Below, in pieces: positions 36,182 through 47,471 of a stretch of DNA of 64,000 nucleotides (the stretch's first letter is position 1; each line of letters opens with the position of its first letter). The position numbers and the translations under genes were made by a program. Source of the DNA: Stropharia rugosoannulata (Eukaryota > Basidiomycota > Agaricomycetes > Agaricales > Strophariaceae); the NCBI GenBank assembly GCA_028532985.1, contig JANCIK010000002.1, positions 2,790,001-2,854,000 of the forward strand. Direction: 5' to 3'. The notes beneath the pieces are model-generated. The model was not told where the DNA came from. It was given only the letters and a program-made list of their open reading frames with translations, and did not search any database.

Positions 36182-37357
36182 ATGGGACTGCTCTACTACG
36201 TCAGGTCCGAGGAAGCACCGTTCACTCCTGTCTTCTTGATGCTAAATCGTTGCTCACAGCTATTTGGCCGTCGTCGCCGCCTTCTGCTTCGTTACACTAT
36301 CTTTAGGTAGGCGCTTACTCTCATTGATGGGCTCAGCATCTCATGTGTCTGTCGACGTGCAGCAAGCGGGCTCCTTTATGTATCCGAATTAATCGAGGAA
36401 TATTCAAGGCTCGCAAAAATAGTGGGGCAAAGGAGTATCTATGTGCGTTCTATCTCCCGCCCATGCTGGCACATTCTCTGAGCCATCCCGCTTGGGTGTA
36501 GGTAATTCTAGTACTGCACGTCGTTTTCTACTTCACGGACTCACTGCCCTTCCTCCAAACGGCATTCTCCATGATGTGTCATCTCGTATACCTCCAAAAT
36601 TTCTCTGCTACTTGGCCGCTCATCTCTCTCACATCGCCCTCATTTCTTGCGTCGTGCGTGCTGGTAATAGCTGACCACTTCATCTGGTTCTTCTATTTCG
36701 CCCGCGTAACGAGCGGACCAAGGCACATATCCAGCTACCGCGGCGTTCCCGCTCCCCCAAGACTGGGATTCACAGAGATTGCATCTTTCTTTGCGATATG
36801 CGTCTGGTTCACTCCCCTCTTCCTTTTCCTCAGCCTAAGCGCAAACGACAACGCCCTGCCTGTGTCAGCCGGTGCGTGTCTTTTGTTAGTATCATTGCCC
36901 GTCGACCGTTAATATGCATTGTGCAGCTGAGCCTATATCACCGACTGCTACGTCGCTTCAAAATAGTAGCTCGTCCCGAGTTTCCCTTGTCCGCTCTATG
37001 TTCGGCTTCCTGTCCTTCGACAGCGCGCTTTCGAGGTTTAGGTCGCCTAAGCGTCGAGATTCTACTGAGGGTCTAATTGTGCCTCGCACTCCTAATCCTC
37101 CGCGCTCTCCCCAGCCTCAAATACATACCCCCTTACCATCGTCGCCGTCGCTCCGACCGACTAACTATCCCCCTCCTCCGCGATCTCCTGGACCCAGAGT
37201 TCAAGAATTGGACGTATCCCCGCCTGACATGCCGGGCCCAAAGTTCAAACTGAGTAGCGCACCGGGTCGGATACCCGTGGCGCCGTCGAAAAACGATTCC
37301 CTGGGCTTGGGGATAAGCATGAGAAGAACAAGTAGTTTTGCAAACGATGATCAATAA
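36182..37357 (+). CDS. SVP26: ER-Golgi cargo receptor Svp26/TEX261 with long C-terminal tail
   Basis: Multi-helix early-Golgi protein that in yeast loads mannosyltransferases into COPII vesicles. Exons 36182-36204, 36260-36306, 36363-36442, 36502-36871 and 36927-37357 join in phase to 316 residues. The family core is clear: MGLLYYVSYLAVVAAFCF, ASGLLYVSELIEEYS, SLPFLQTAFSMMCHLVYLQNF, LTSPSFLASCVLVIADHFIWFFYF, FTEIASFFAICVWFTPLFLFLSLSANDN. The core ends at about residue 173; TEX261 and yeast Svp26 are about 196 and 228 residues. The remaining 140 residues form a Ser/Pro/Arg-rich tail, encoded mostly by its own exon, probably cytosolic and not part of the known family. Confidence 0.9.
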
Positions 37358-37710
37358 AAGGGATAATAGTAGGCTATGGCCTGCTTAATTTTTAATGGAA
37401 TATAGTAATACCCCGGTTAGGGCATGGTCGGTTTGTTCTTGCTTCATTTGTGGACTTTACATGGCAATGCCGCTTGGTGTGATGTATGGCCATGGCTGGC
37501 TCATTGTAAAGCGCTGTTCGCAATGCCATTTGTGTCAAATCTAAGCAACAGCAATAAACAACGCGTGGATCACGTGTGTGGACTTTTTGGTTGTGTGGCT
37601 TGACAAGGAGTGTATAGTATGTAAGTGTCAGTTGGTATTTTGGGCGGACTCCATCCCTCTCTTCCTTACTTTCACCCCGGGGCCACCATTCTCACCGCTC
37701 TCCGTACAAT
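37358..37710. other. Intergenic, about 350 bp
   Basis: Between SVP26 and RCC1 on the same strand; should contain the RCC1 promoter. Nothing else recognised. Confidence 0.45.
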
Positions 37711-39496
37711 ATGCCCCCGCGTCGTACATCTAAAGCGCCGGCCTCCAAGGTCGACGACGCTGCCCCCAAGCCCCAGGTCAACGGCAAATCAACCAAGCGC
37801 GCTGCGTCGCCTGACGGCGCTGCAGACCCTCCGGCCAAGCGATCCCGCGCCGCTGCCCCCAAGTCCAAGTCGGAGAACGATCCTCCTGTACCTGTCGCCG
37901 GGCGCAAGCCACGATCCAAGGCTGCCGCTCCAGCAGCTGATGCTGATACTGCTGCGAAACCTGTGGCTAAGAAAGCGAAGAAGCTGTCACCCGTGCGCGA
38001 GGCGCAGTCTGCGCCCGAGCACGTACAAACCAAGCCCTACTTCAACCCTCTGCCCACCCCGCCGCAAAAGATGCGCCCAGGCCTGTTGCCGTTCGCCTGG
38101 GGCACGGGCAATTTTGGGCAGTTCGGCATGGGCCCTGACCATTTGAGTGAAATCTCCAAGCCCAGGCGGAATGCGTGGGCTGAAAAGCAAATCGAGGAGA
38201 ACAAGTTTGGCGATGATCATGCTGGCATGGAGTTCGTGGCTGCTGGCGGACTCCATACAATATTCATTGATGAAAAGGGCACTGTACGTTTATCCACATA
38301 CTCTACACGACGCGATTTTTCTTGGTGCTCACCAGCCTGCAGGTGTGGACATGCGGTGTCAATGACGACGCTGCTCTTGGGCGAGTTACTCAGGATGTGC
38401 CGGACCCAGAGAACCCTGGATCGTTCCTCAATGTCGACGATCTCACTTCGTACCCCCACCCTCTCCAAACGCTCGTCGATGAGGGCTTCCGTGCTGTCAA
38501 GGCTGTGGCTGGCGACAGCATATGCGCTGCGGTGAGCGACAAGGGTGATTTGCGTGTTTGGGGTTCCTTCCGTGTATGTGATTCCAGTGTTCTGTCACAC
38601 CATTTATTTAGTCGTTATAGGTCAACGAAGGATCTCTTGGATTTTCTAATGGACTCAAGCATCAGTATACGCCTGTGTCTATCCTCCAACTCAGCCACAA
38701 GCCCGGTGACGCCGAGAAGGTTTCGTCAATTGCATCTGGGGGCAACCACATCCTGGTCCTTACCACCCATGGCAAAATCTACACCTGGGGTGCTGGTGAG
38801 CAGGCTCAGTTGGGTAGGAAGGTGTTGGAGCGCCGTAAGATACACGGTACCGTCCCCGAGAAAGTGACTCTAGGTGGGACTCGCGGCCGTAAAGCCACTG
38901 CCGTCGGAGCCGGATCTTTCCACTCCTTCGCCGTCGACGACAGGGGCGACGTCTGGGGATGGGGATTAAACAGCATGGGCCAAACCGGCACCGGATGGGA
39001 GTCATCTGAGGACTCTGTCGTCCAGCTCCCCAAGAAGGTGCTCGGGCTCAGCAAGGCCGAGCTCGGCGACGACGACGACGTCGTTGTACAAATCGAGGGC
39101 GGTATGCACCACACCCTCTTCCTGACAAAGTTGGGCAAGGTCTACGCCTGTGGGCGGTCGAGTGCCGGCCAGCTTGGGCTCGCAGATAATCATCCTGCGT
39201 TTCAGGACCAGATTGACCCGGACTTTGTGCCAACACCATCGTTGGTCGCCTTGCCGGACGCGGACGACCCCGTGGTGCAGATCTCCGTGGGCGTGCACAA
39301 CAACGCGGCGGTCACGCGTGGCGGCGCGCTGTACTCCTGGGGCCAAGGCGTGCAAGGCGAACTTGGTCTTGGAGACGAGGAGGAAGTGCGAACGCCCCGT
39401 GTGGCCGTGCGCAAGGACGGCGGTGCGTGGTTCGCTGCGGCCGTCTCCTGCGGCGGCCAACACTCAATAGGGCTCTTCCGCAAAAAGCAAAACTAA
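37711..39496 (+). CDS. SRM1: Ran guanine-nucleotide exchange factor RCC1 (Srm1/Prp20)
   Basis: Chromatin-bound exchange factor that charges Ran with GTP, setting nucleocytoplasmic transport and spindle direction. Exons 37711-38283, 38343-38573 and 38621-39496 are each multiples of three and give 559 residues. The first 100 residues are Lys/Ala/Pro-rich with basic patches (KRAASPDG, KKAKKLSP), suited to nuclear import and DNA contact. Then come the seven propeller repeats, visible as FAWGTGNFGQFG, VWTCGVNDDAALG, LRVWGSF, IYTWGAGEQAQLG, VWGWGLNSMGQTG, VYACGRSSAGQLG and LYSWGQGVQGELG, ending in CGGQHSIGLF. The final blade closes with the N-terminal strand as in known RCC1 structures. No anomaly. 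Confidence 0.95.
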
Positions 39497-40042
39497 AAAA
39501 ACAGGATTTGATTCAGCCGTTCTGGAATGTGAACCTTCACTTTTTCCCGCCTACAGACTCGCTTCGTTATCATTATCCACTCTTCCCTTGCCTTCCATTA
39601 TTTCCGATAACCCTGATTTCATTAGCATATATGGATAGATTTACCATAGTTTCTCTCTCAGTTTCCTCATTCTCGATGCCATTGTTAACTTCACACTTTC
39701 ATTGTGCCTGCCACCCCACCTGCCTTATTTGCCGTACAAGACTACTACCTATGTATTTCTCCGCTATTCCCTTTTTGTTTAGCCTGTAATAGTAGTACAT
39801 ATGTGCGCTCCGTTCTGTATGCCACAGATTATGCCATGAGTATGCCGCCCTTTCAATCAAATAAACTTCGTATTTAGTTAAGTTAAATTTCGATACTTTA
39901 AGGGGAAATAACCCATATCAGCTAAAGTAAAAACCCGATGTGGGGCCAGACCCTGATTTGTTCTATTACTTTCTTTGTTTTTCTCTCTCCCCATACCTTT
40001 CACCCACTGAATACCAGTAGTGACTTGCTATAGTGACAAGAA
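39497..40042. other. Intergenic, about 550 bp
   Basis: 3' region of RCC1 and promoter of the next plus-strand gene. T-rich and AT-rich, without a recognisable gene. Confidence 0.45.
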
Positions 40043-41156
40043 ATGCCTGAAAACAACGTCGAGGTAAGCAGGTTATTATTACTCGAAAAACGCGACGCGC
40101 ATGTTTATTGCATACTTGCAGACGCTCATTCCAGTCGAGCATGTGCTGCTCAACGTGGACGGCATGGTATACGCCAAAGCCGAAGTCAAGATCACCAACC
40201 TGCTCGAGCAAGCACAAAACAGGTGCCCGGACTACTTCGACATGTACATTTACAACGGTCAGCGCTAGGGTTACCGACGCGTAGCAAGTTCAGAGATGTT
40301 CAACGCGTGTTGTATACAGATTTTCATTCCTATGGCGTTTTTGACCTCGTTGACAAGACCATCACGTCATTGAACACACAAATCAAGAAGAAGAGTTGGA
40401 AAGACGCAATGATAACTCTGCAGACATTATTAGTGTTCGCAGACAGCGAGGCTATCTGGACACGTAAGTTGAACTTGACGTGTCCACTTATTTATGTAAA
40501 GCTAAACAAATCCTGATCTGCACAAAGAATGCGACGACGGCAGTCGTGTCCGAGCCACCAACAAGGTGGTCGGGGCTGCTGCGTTGGCCGTTTTCGAGGG
40601 CCTTGAGAAGTCTGAGAATTTCGACAGGACAGCCTACCCGAGTCTCGAAAACACCCTTAAACTGGCCTGCAGTCTAAGCAAAGAGGGCATGGTATGCAAT
40701 ATGGAATATGGTCCTATTTTCAGAGGCATCGCTCGCCGTTTATTTGCCAACAAAACGGGAGCCGAGTTCACGCGCGAAAGGGAAATGGCCGAAGAGTGGC
40801 TCCGCGGGCTGAAGCAGGACGAGGACGAGGACGAGGACGAAGACGATGAAGACGAAGACGAAGACGAAGACAACTATGACGATGAACGCGTACTGAGGGG
40901 AAAGAAGAGAATGGAGAAGGTTCTGAAAAAACGAGTAGAGGAGCAAGCAGCAGATAATGCTGAAGGAAGACGCATCAAAACCTGGTTTCACAAGGGCGAC
41001 GTTGTTACAAGTGTGCCAAAGGAGCTCAAGTACGCCCGAGCCTGGAAAGAGTACCGTGAATATCTTGCGGACTGTCCAAGCTTACCTTTCAAGGGGCCGC
41101 CGAAATGGGACCTTACGACCTGGAGTGTTGCTGAGAAGCGGCCATTCTCGTTCTGA
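40043..41156 (+). CDS. Conserved-looking protein of unknown function with acidic run
   Basis: Four coding exons; the first is only 40043-40063 (MPENNVE), and later ones join at N|DFHSYG and T|QCDDGS in phase. The recoverable protein is about 325 residues. An N-terminal helical part (LIPVEHVLLNVDGMVYAKAEVKIT is not hydrophobic) is followed by LENTLKLACSLSKEGM and PIFRGIARRLF, then a run of about 23 Asp/Glu residues around 40818-40880 and a Lys-rich helix. The C-terminus has aromatic motifs (YARAWKEYREYLADCP, KWDLTTW). It does not match a family I know. The acidic run suggests a protein or histone partner, which is speculation. Confidence 0.62.
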
Positions 41157-41281
41157 CGAGATATGCTGCAACAGCGTATAAGGCATCCAATTGTTGCGTG
41201 TTCCATAAAGATGTGTTAAAGATAAAACAGTGCAGATAAGAGCATACATATCATATCCACGATAGGCAGTGTCAGTATTTG

Positions 41282-42659
41282 TTAGGTATAGGTGGCTGCA
41301 AGGCGGCCTATAATGTAATCGCCTGCATTAACAACAGGATATTTTGCAACATCGCCGCAATTTGGCAAGCAAGCGACCTGGGCAGAAAAGTTTGGGTTGC
41401 AGAAGAAAGCAACCGACTGTCTAGCTGGCGTGAAAGATTCTGTTTCGCTCAGCTCCTTGGAAGGTGAAACGACGCGATGAAGCGTCGAGCGCAGTACATC
41501 GTTGCTCCAGCGGGCTAATAAATCGCCAACATTAACGACAATTGTGCCCGGCTTAGAAGCAACTGTCAATGACTAATAAACGTGGCTGCATAAATGGAGC
41601 TCACAATCGGAACAGCTGGAATAAATGCGCCTGTGTGTGGATTCTTGACTTCCAGTCCTCCGACAGAATCTTGGAAAAGGAGCGTTAATGTCCCATAATC
41701 TGGTGCTGTCGTGTTAGAATAATATCCGCATACTGTTATGAAAATAATTTACCACTGTGAGCACCTGCCCTCGCTTGACTGTCATTCTGCAACAGGCTAG
41801 TTTTAATGGACGGGTAGGACAAGAGCCGGAGGTTATGGCATTTTTCATCAATCTTCGAATCGAAGAAATGCTCGTGTAAATCAAGCCCAATGGCAATCGA
41901 ACGCATGACATGGACATGAAGTTCATGGCATACCTGAATTTTTGTCGGTAAATGTTGGCGACGTGGCTGAAGGTAGTAACATACCTCATAGAAATCCAGC
42001 ATAGTCTGCTTAAATTGAGGAACCTGCGTCTCGGATGGCCATTGGTTCTTCCACTCGGAATCCCAGTCCCTCCCAATTTCCATGGTCTCCTTGTAATCAG
42101 GAGCCTTCTCCCTTAACGCAGCGATTTCGGCCGGGTCTGTCGACTGGGTAACGCGCTCTCTGCCTATCTTAACGTATCCACGGTTTGATCTTGGGTCTTC
42201 CCATGCATAATCATCCTGGTAAGAATGTCAGCAGCGGCAAGGGCGAAGTGAAGTTGTAAACACCATGGGGATGACTGACCTTCACTTTGGATGGTAAGCC
42301 GAAGAAATCCGCGCTCTGAGAACGCCAGTCAACACTGCTGAGTTGCATGAAACATAATGATTTGTACCTTTTTGAACACAGTATGTACCTCAGCTGTTGC
42401 AGGAGCAAATATTAAATCGCGCATCGTACTAGAATGAAACGGGCCCAAACTTGCCTGGAGCCACTCCATGGTTCTTCAGATAAATGAATCCGCTCTCTTT
42501 AAATGCGTGAACAATGTCTTTCGCAGTTTGTTTCCTGTCTTCAGATGATGACGCTGAACGAAACTTGGCAAAGTCTATGACAGGAATGGTAAACGTGCAG
42601 ACTGGGCGAGCAAAGGCTCTGACGACCTGTAGACGGACAGCACTGCGGATGAGGGGCAT
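41282..42659 (-). CDS. 2-oxoglutarate/Fe(II) dioxygenase, isopenicillin-N-synthase-like
   Basis: Non-haem iron oxygenase of the DIOX family. It starts MPLIRSAVRLQ, then the N-terminal DIOX domain (FTIPVIDFAKF, FKESGFIYLKNHGV). Exons 42455-42659, 42368-42393 and 42280-42315 are fixed by phase, giving NHGVAPAEVHTVFKKSADFFGLPSK in pieces; further exons carry DPRSNRGY, the iron ligands in AGAHSDYGTLTLLFQD (His, Asp), the distal His in STLHRVVSP, and the 2-oxoglutarate contact RQSVAFF. Intron 1 (42394-42454) uses a GC donor. Fungal members modify diverse small molecules, so the substrate is unknown; there is no adjacent biosynthetic cluster. Confidence 0.87.
42394..42454 (-). other. GC-AG intron in the dioxygenase
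   Basis: The exon end reads CCAG followed by GCAAGT, and the intron ends CAACAG. Using the GT three bases inside puts TGA in frame or leaves an intron of only about 22 nt, so the GC donor is preferred. Confidence 0.75.
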
Positions 42660-43195
42660 GGGGAGGAAAAAAGAAATAACAGAAGCATGATAAGAACATA
42701 CGTATTACGCAGGGTCAAGATAGGACTGCCGATCATCCGGCTACAGAACAAACAGGCGCCTGCCTGCAGGCGCACAACTCCGCGACGATCCTTCGCTGCT
42801 GCAAAATACATGGCTGCCGTGTAAACGCTACTAAAGCTCTCCACAAAAGGCTACCGTACGTCTGGAATTTTGTCTACATCTCCCTGCTTTGCGTAAATGT
42901 CCCCGAACACGAAGAAACCGTCCGTTACGCAGAGGCATTTGTCTTTCTCGTACTTTAACTTTCACCTCAGCTCAACTCAATGTTGGACAGTACGCAGCCC
43001 TCCTACTCTTTTCACGGGTCCAACTCAAGTCACTCGAAAGATAACGGGTCTGTAGAAACTCACATGCTGTCAATTATTGCATTCTCACGGAATGACTCGC
43101 CCGTAACAATACACTGACTGCACAGATCTGGTGGCCGGACATATCATATCCCAAACTATGCGACCAGGTTCGCTTTCTTCTTTCAATATAGTAGT
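42660..43195. other. Divergent promoter region, about 540 bp
   Basis: Upstream of the dioxygenase (minus) and the Cys-rich membrane protein (plus). No coding signal seen. Confidence 0.45.
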
Positions 43196-44184
43196 ATGTG
43201 TTGGCCTCATGAACTCAGCAATAGCTACGCAAATGAGAAGTCGAATTTGATTTCTGTCTCTTTCGACGAGGACAAGGCATCTTCCAATGCAATACTGAAG
43301 GCTGTCGTTATGTTTCTTCTGTTCGCCGCAATTCCTCTGTCCATAATGGCATGGAAACCTTCCGTCTTGCATCAGGACGAAGCGCAGGTGCGCTCGTGTC
43401 CACCAAATACGGTTGCGCTTGTACATTCTTCTGGCGGATATAATGAAGAGTTATCCGACCCGAAATCCGTCTATGGAGAACAAAGTCGTCTGCAAAAGGC
43501 TCGTTCGTCTGGGAAGTTTTTCTGGGATGAGCCACAACCTAGTGCTCGATGTATATCTTACAGAAAGAGGGAGTATACGGCCAATTTACGGAATGTTCCT
43601 TTCCACAGCAATGGGATCGAAGCATGTGAGAATACTGAGGTGTCGATCAACGGAGTTGTTTTGACAAGTCCGTCCTTCTGCGAAAGCAAGGCAAGTAAAG
43701 TCAACCTACTGATGTATGTCAGCAGAGCTCATTATCGCTTTACTAGTGGCCCTTCGGAGGAGTTATAGGACACTGGATAGTTGATTCTGGAGAAGAGTGT
43801 TCAGCACACTGGGGAAGAGTTTCTGATAAGGTAAGAGTGGCATTTTACGTCGAAAGGTTTTTCGGTATTCAAACAGAACAGGGTTGTCTAGAGCCAAAAT
43901 CTAAACTGCGGGTCAGCCAGATGCACTCTTCTCGATGACACCCACTAATAGCCAAAATAGCGGTTCCAAGCGCAGCTCCACAGTCTCAAGAAGGCCGAAG
44001 ATTGGCTTACCATATGCAATACCGCTCCTGTTACTATTCAGGGAATCTCAATACTGAAACCAACTGTATGCGAAAACCAGGTGAGTACGCTGTTATCGAT
44101 TAGATGATTACAAATGACATTAACTGGTAACAGGGTTTCTGGGGCATCTATGGTACATGGGACCTGGAAGACCCCAACTGTTAA
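43196..44184 (+). CDS. Type II membrane protein with Cys-rich ectodomain, unknown
   Basis: A cytosolic start (MCWPHELSNSYANEK) and one helix (AILKAVVMFLLFAAIPLSIMAW) lead to an ectodomain with many cysteines. Splicing gives, in order, RCISYRKREYTANL, EACENTEVSINGVVL, SFCESKWPFGGVIGHWIVD, ECSAHWGRVSDKGC, AEDWLTICNTAPVTIQGI, VCENQGFWGIYGTWDLEDPNC and a stop at 44184. The repeated pattern of a Cys after a Thr/Ala-Pro phrase and the paired Trp-rich phrases suggest a duplicated unit. I recall no named family. Intron 43691-43746 has a GC donor. Around five exons; total about 260 residues. Confidence 0.7.
43691..43746 (+). other. GC-AG intron in the Cys-rich membrane protein
   Basis: The exon end AGCAAG is followed by GCAAGT and the intron ends TACTAG. 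The GT two bases inside shifts the frame into a stop within 15 codons, so the GC donor is favoured. Confidence 0.75.
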
Positions 44185-44402
44185 TGATATCCCAGTGATA
44201 TATATCGATACGGAGCGTTATTGCAAACCAACAAGAATATTATACAGTTATAAGATATATACACACTGTTTGGCATTTTATGGTCCACCAGGAGGACGGA
44301 GACGACGAAAAACGGACGTTAGAGTTTTGCCTCCATCTACTCCCCACCTAAAATATAATAACCAATTTAGTAAAATATTCGGAGCCCATGCATCCCGTTG
44401 AC

Positions 44403-46607
44403 TCACTCTCCAGCTGCAATCTCGTTGCAGCAGTCTTCAAACCCTTTGCTCATACACACATCATCCCATTTATCGACAACGAAGTCCTGTTATATACAAG
44501 TTAAACGTGTATATGTGCCATGCGAGTTTCAAACCCTCACCTCTACTAAAGCGTGCAGATCATCCCAAGCGGCTGTAGCAAGGAGTATAGCAAAGCTGGA
44601 TTGGGGAGTAATGGTCGACATGATATGTTCCATGGCAAGGGCCGCCAGGTTAGGCATGATATAACGATGGGCAATTTGATACATTGACAAAGCTGACGCC
44701 GGTGGTGGTGGTGGAGTAGGATGCGGATGCGGGTCAGAGCTACCAATAGGCTTCAAATGTTTCGTGAAATGGGAGTTGATATGCCCAGAGGAATTTGGAG
44801 CTACACTCGTCTGTATCCTCGACGATCCAGGGCCTAACGGACTAGCACCGGAGACCGTTGGGCTCTGTTTGATGCCTCGTAAAGGAGGGGGGTGTGGCTT
44901 GGAAACCGAGGATGATGATTGGATTATCTCTGGGCTTTTGTTTACTGATTTGTTGACAACTGGCACGGTCTCGCCACTGGCTGCACTTTTAGTGTCTGAA
45001 GTATCTTCTTCGCCTAACCCTCCTTGGTATAGTTGTTTCCATCCCCACTCGTCATTGGAACCGTGAAGCCAGCGTGCGCTCCAGCCTCCACCTTCCACGG
45101 CAGCTCGAGGGTCATCATTTTCTTTAAATAACAACCAGTTAGCATAGCAATACTTCAACAACCAGTATATCGTTTGAAAATCGGCCTCCTCAACGATGAC
45201 TGTAGATAACTTTCTTTCGCTTTCTGATGACGCAGGAGAGTTTTCGGAGAAAGAAGAAGAAAGCATTGTGGCAAAATAATCAGATCGTCGGATTAAAATG
45301 TCGGAGTGTGCATATATGATCCTCTTTCGCGCAATAGTGAGCGGAGAGGCAGAATCAAGTCCAGATGCCTGCACTCCAGCAAGTTCCGATGTTTCCAATT
45401 GATTGTTTGATCCTTTTTCAAGGCATATAAATTGAACATCTGCTGTGTCTGCCGATATTTGGTGGAAACAGTTGAAGGAAAACATAACTTCAGATTAAGC
45501 AGTTGCGATAATATGACAAAATGCGTACTAGGATTATCGAGCGATGCTTCAAGGCCGTCCAAGATATCTCGAGGGACGTAGTAAACAGAAGGGTGCAAAG
45601 GTAGAGAGGGACTTCCGGGACTATGGATCTGCACACATATGACGAGAGAATCCGTGAAACGGATTCTCTCGTTTTCTAATAGCGTACTCAGAGGAGGTAA
45701 AGGACATTCTAAACATTAAAGTATCTGATGAGCGACCAGCAGGAGTAAATTTGGCGATTTCGTTACCCCAAACTTCATTTTCAGTTCGAAACACCCAGTC
45801 ATTCTGCCAAAATTCCCAAACCCAGTCAGGGCGAGCTCCCCGTTCGCCAATTCGATCGCGTTGGCATTTGACTGCAACCATCATGGATGCATTTAATTCG
45901 AAATCATCGTCAGCGTAATCCAGCATCAAAGTCGTGATATACAGTGATAGCGCGGGCAAGGATTCAGTCTTATCATTAGTGTTCAAAGATTCTGGCAGAA
46001 CTACGGGACTGTATTCAGTCTGAGTTAATGATGAAAGTGGAACTTACAGATGCGCACCAATCTCAAGTTTGAATTTGTTATCTCCGAGGACGGGGGATTT
46101 CGTCAAAATCTCGAAGTTCCCTGCTTCTCCTTTAGAGGCTTGTTGCTCATCGTAGTCCTGAGATTCAATCCTTTCAACAAAATCTCTAAGCTTTGCGACG
46201 TTGTGTATATCCCATTCAAACCCCTGTGTTTACATGAATAAAGTGAAGGTAAAGTCAACATGTTGTTCTCTCCTCACAGTAAACGACCATTGCCTGGTAC
46301 TCTCAGTAGCATGCGCCATTTGGGTACTATTGGCACCTTGTACACTTGGAGAGGCAGCAGTTCGTCCAAAGAGATTTTCAGAGTAGCTTCCTCGAGTGAT
46401 AAATGAGGAGCTAGAAGGTCTGGCAGAAGAGGTCCACTGTCCACGCTGATAGTTGCTACCCTGAAGTGAAGGACTGGGAGAGTTTTGATGGCTTCTATTA
46501 TGTGAGTAATTGCGAACCCAAGGCCAGTCAGGTCGGGCAAACGATTGAGATAGTCTGCCAGAGGCCGGTAAAGGAGGTGAAAACGGATAACGACTTTGAT
46601 CTGACAT
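44403..46607 (-). CDS. MATH-BTB/POZ protein, likely Cul3 ubiquitin-ligase adaptor
   Basis: Starts MSDQSRYPFSPPLPAS with a Ser-rich leader, then a MATH-like domain (RQWSFTVRRE, GFEWDIHNVAKLRDFVERI, VLGDNKFKLEIGAH, LSLYITTLML, WVWEFWQND, ENERIRFTDSLVICVQI). The BTB domain follows: TADVQFICLE, RKRIIYAHSDILIRRSDYFATML, then TVIVEEADFQTIYWLLKYCYANWL. A Ser/Pro-rich stretch of about 130 residues then intervenes before the second BTB part (MYQIAHRYIMPNLAALAMEHI). The last exon adds DFVVDKWDDVCMSKGFEDCCNE and stops at 44403. MATH-BTB proteins bring substrates to Cul3. The order fits the SPOP-like layout. Several introns; some acceptors not resolved. Confidence 0.82.
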
Positions 46608-47471
46608 GAGACTGAGAGCGCCTCATACTCGGACGTGGGCGCTAAGGGATGAAGAAGAGAGAGTAAAGACCCTGCCAAGACCTTGGCTGACTAATTGTTG
46701 ACTAATGAGACTTCCCTTTTAAGGTACTTGCGATTGACTTGCGATTCCAACAAGATTCCAAGTTCGAAATCAGTTTTATATCAGTGAGTGACTGTGAGTG
46801 ACCAGAGGCCCGGGAAAACCAGAGGTCAACCAGACTCGGAGGTGACCCAGGTAACAGCCAAGTATTATCATAATGCACTCCGCGCGCTTCCTTGTCCTAT
46901 ACAATCGCCATTCAACTTTAGTGCGTGTACGCGAAACGCACAGTACAGGATTCATGAGTCTATGGCAATCATCTATTTAATTCATGAACGTCGAAGGGGG
47001 AAATGATAATGGGAGAAATTGTTCAATGTAACCAAAATCAAACCAAAATGTAACTATGCCCATCCTCGGGTCACTTCTAGAAAGGTAATGCGTAGCTGAC
47101 GACATTATTACTACCGCACTGAGATTATGCAGAGGGAAAACTTCTGTTTTTTAAAGTTATAGTAGACCATAGCGGCATAAGGATAACAACTCGTTGGTGG
47201 ATCACCTATCTGTAATCCTCCTTCTCAAGGGTAGAGTAACTGTGAAATTAGAGGGATTTGAAAGTTGAGACCTTCGGAACAAACATGAAATTATAATAAC
47301 CGCGAAAGGAAATGTCATTAACAAAAAAAGGAATCCAGTCAGCGGCCTTCAATTAGAAACCTCTGCTTCAAAAAGACGGGTGAGGTCATTTATTTTAAAA
47401 GACAAGATAAGATGACAGGTAGCAAAAGTACGTATAGATTACAATAAATAGGCGGCACTTTCATCGATTCA
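46608..47471. other. Intergenic, about 860 bp
   Basis: Upstream of the MATH-BTB gene and downstream of the membrane-fused synthase-like gene, both on the minus strand. AT-rich, no gene recognised. Confidence 0.4.
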
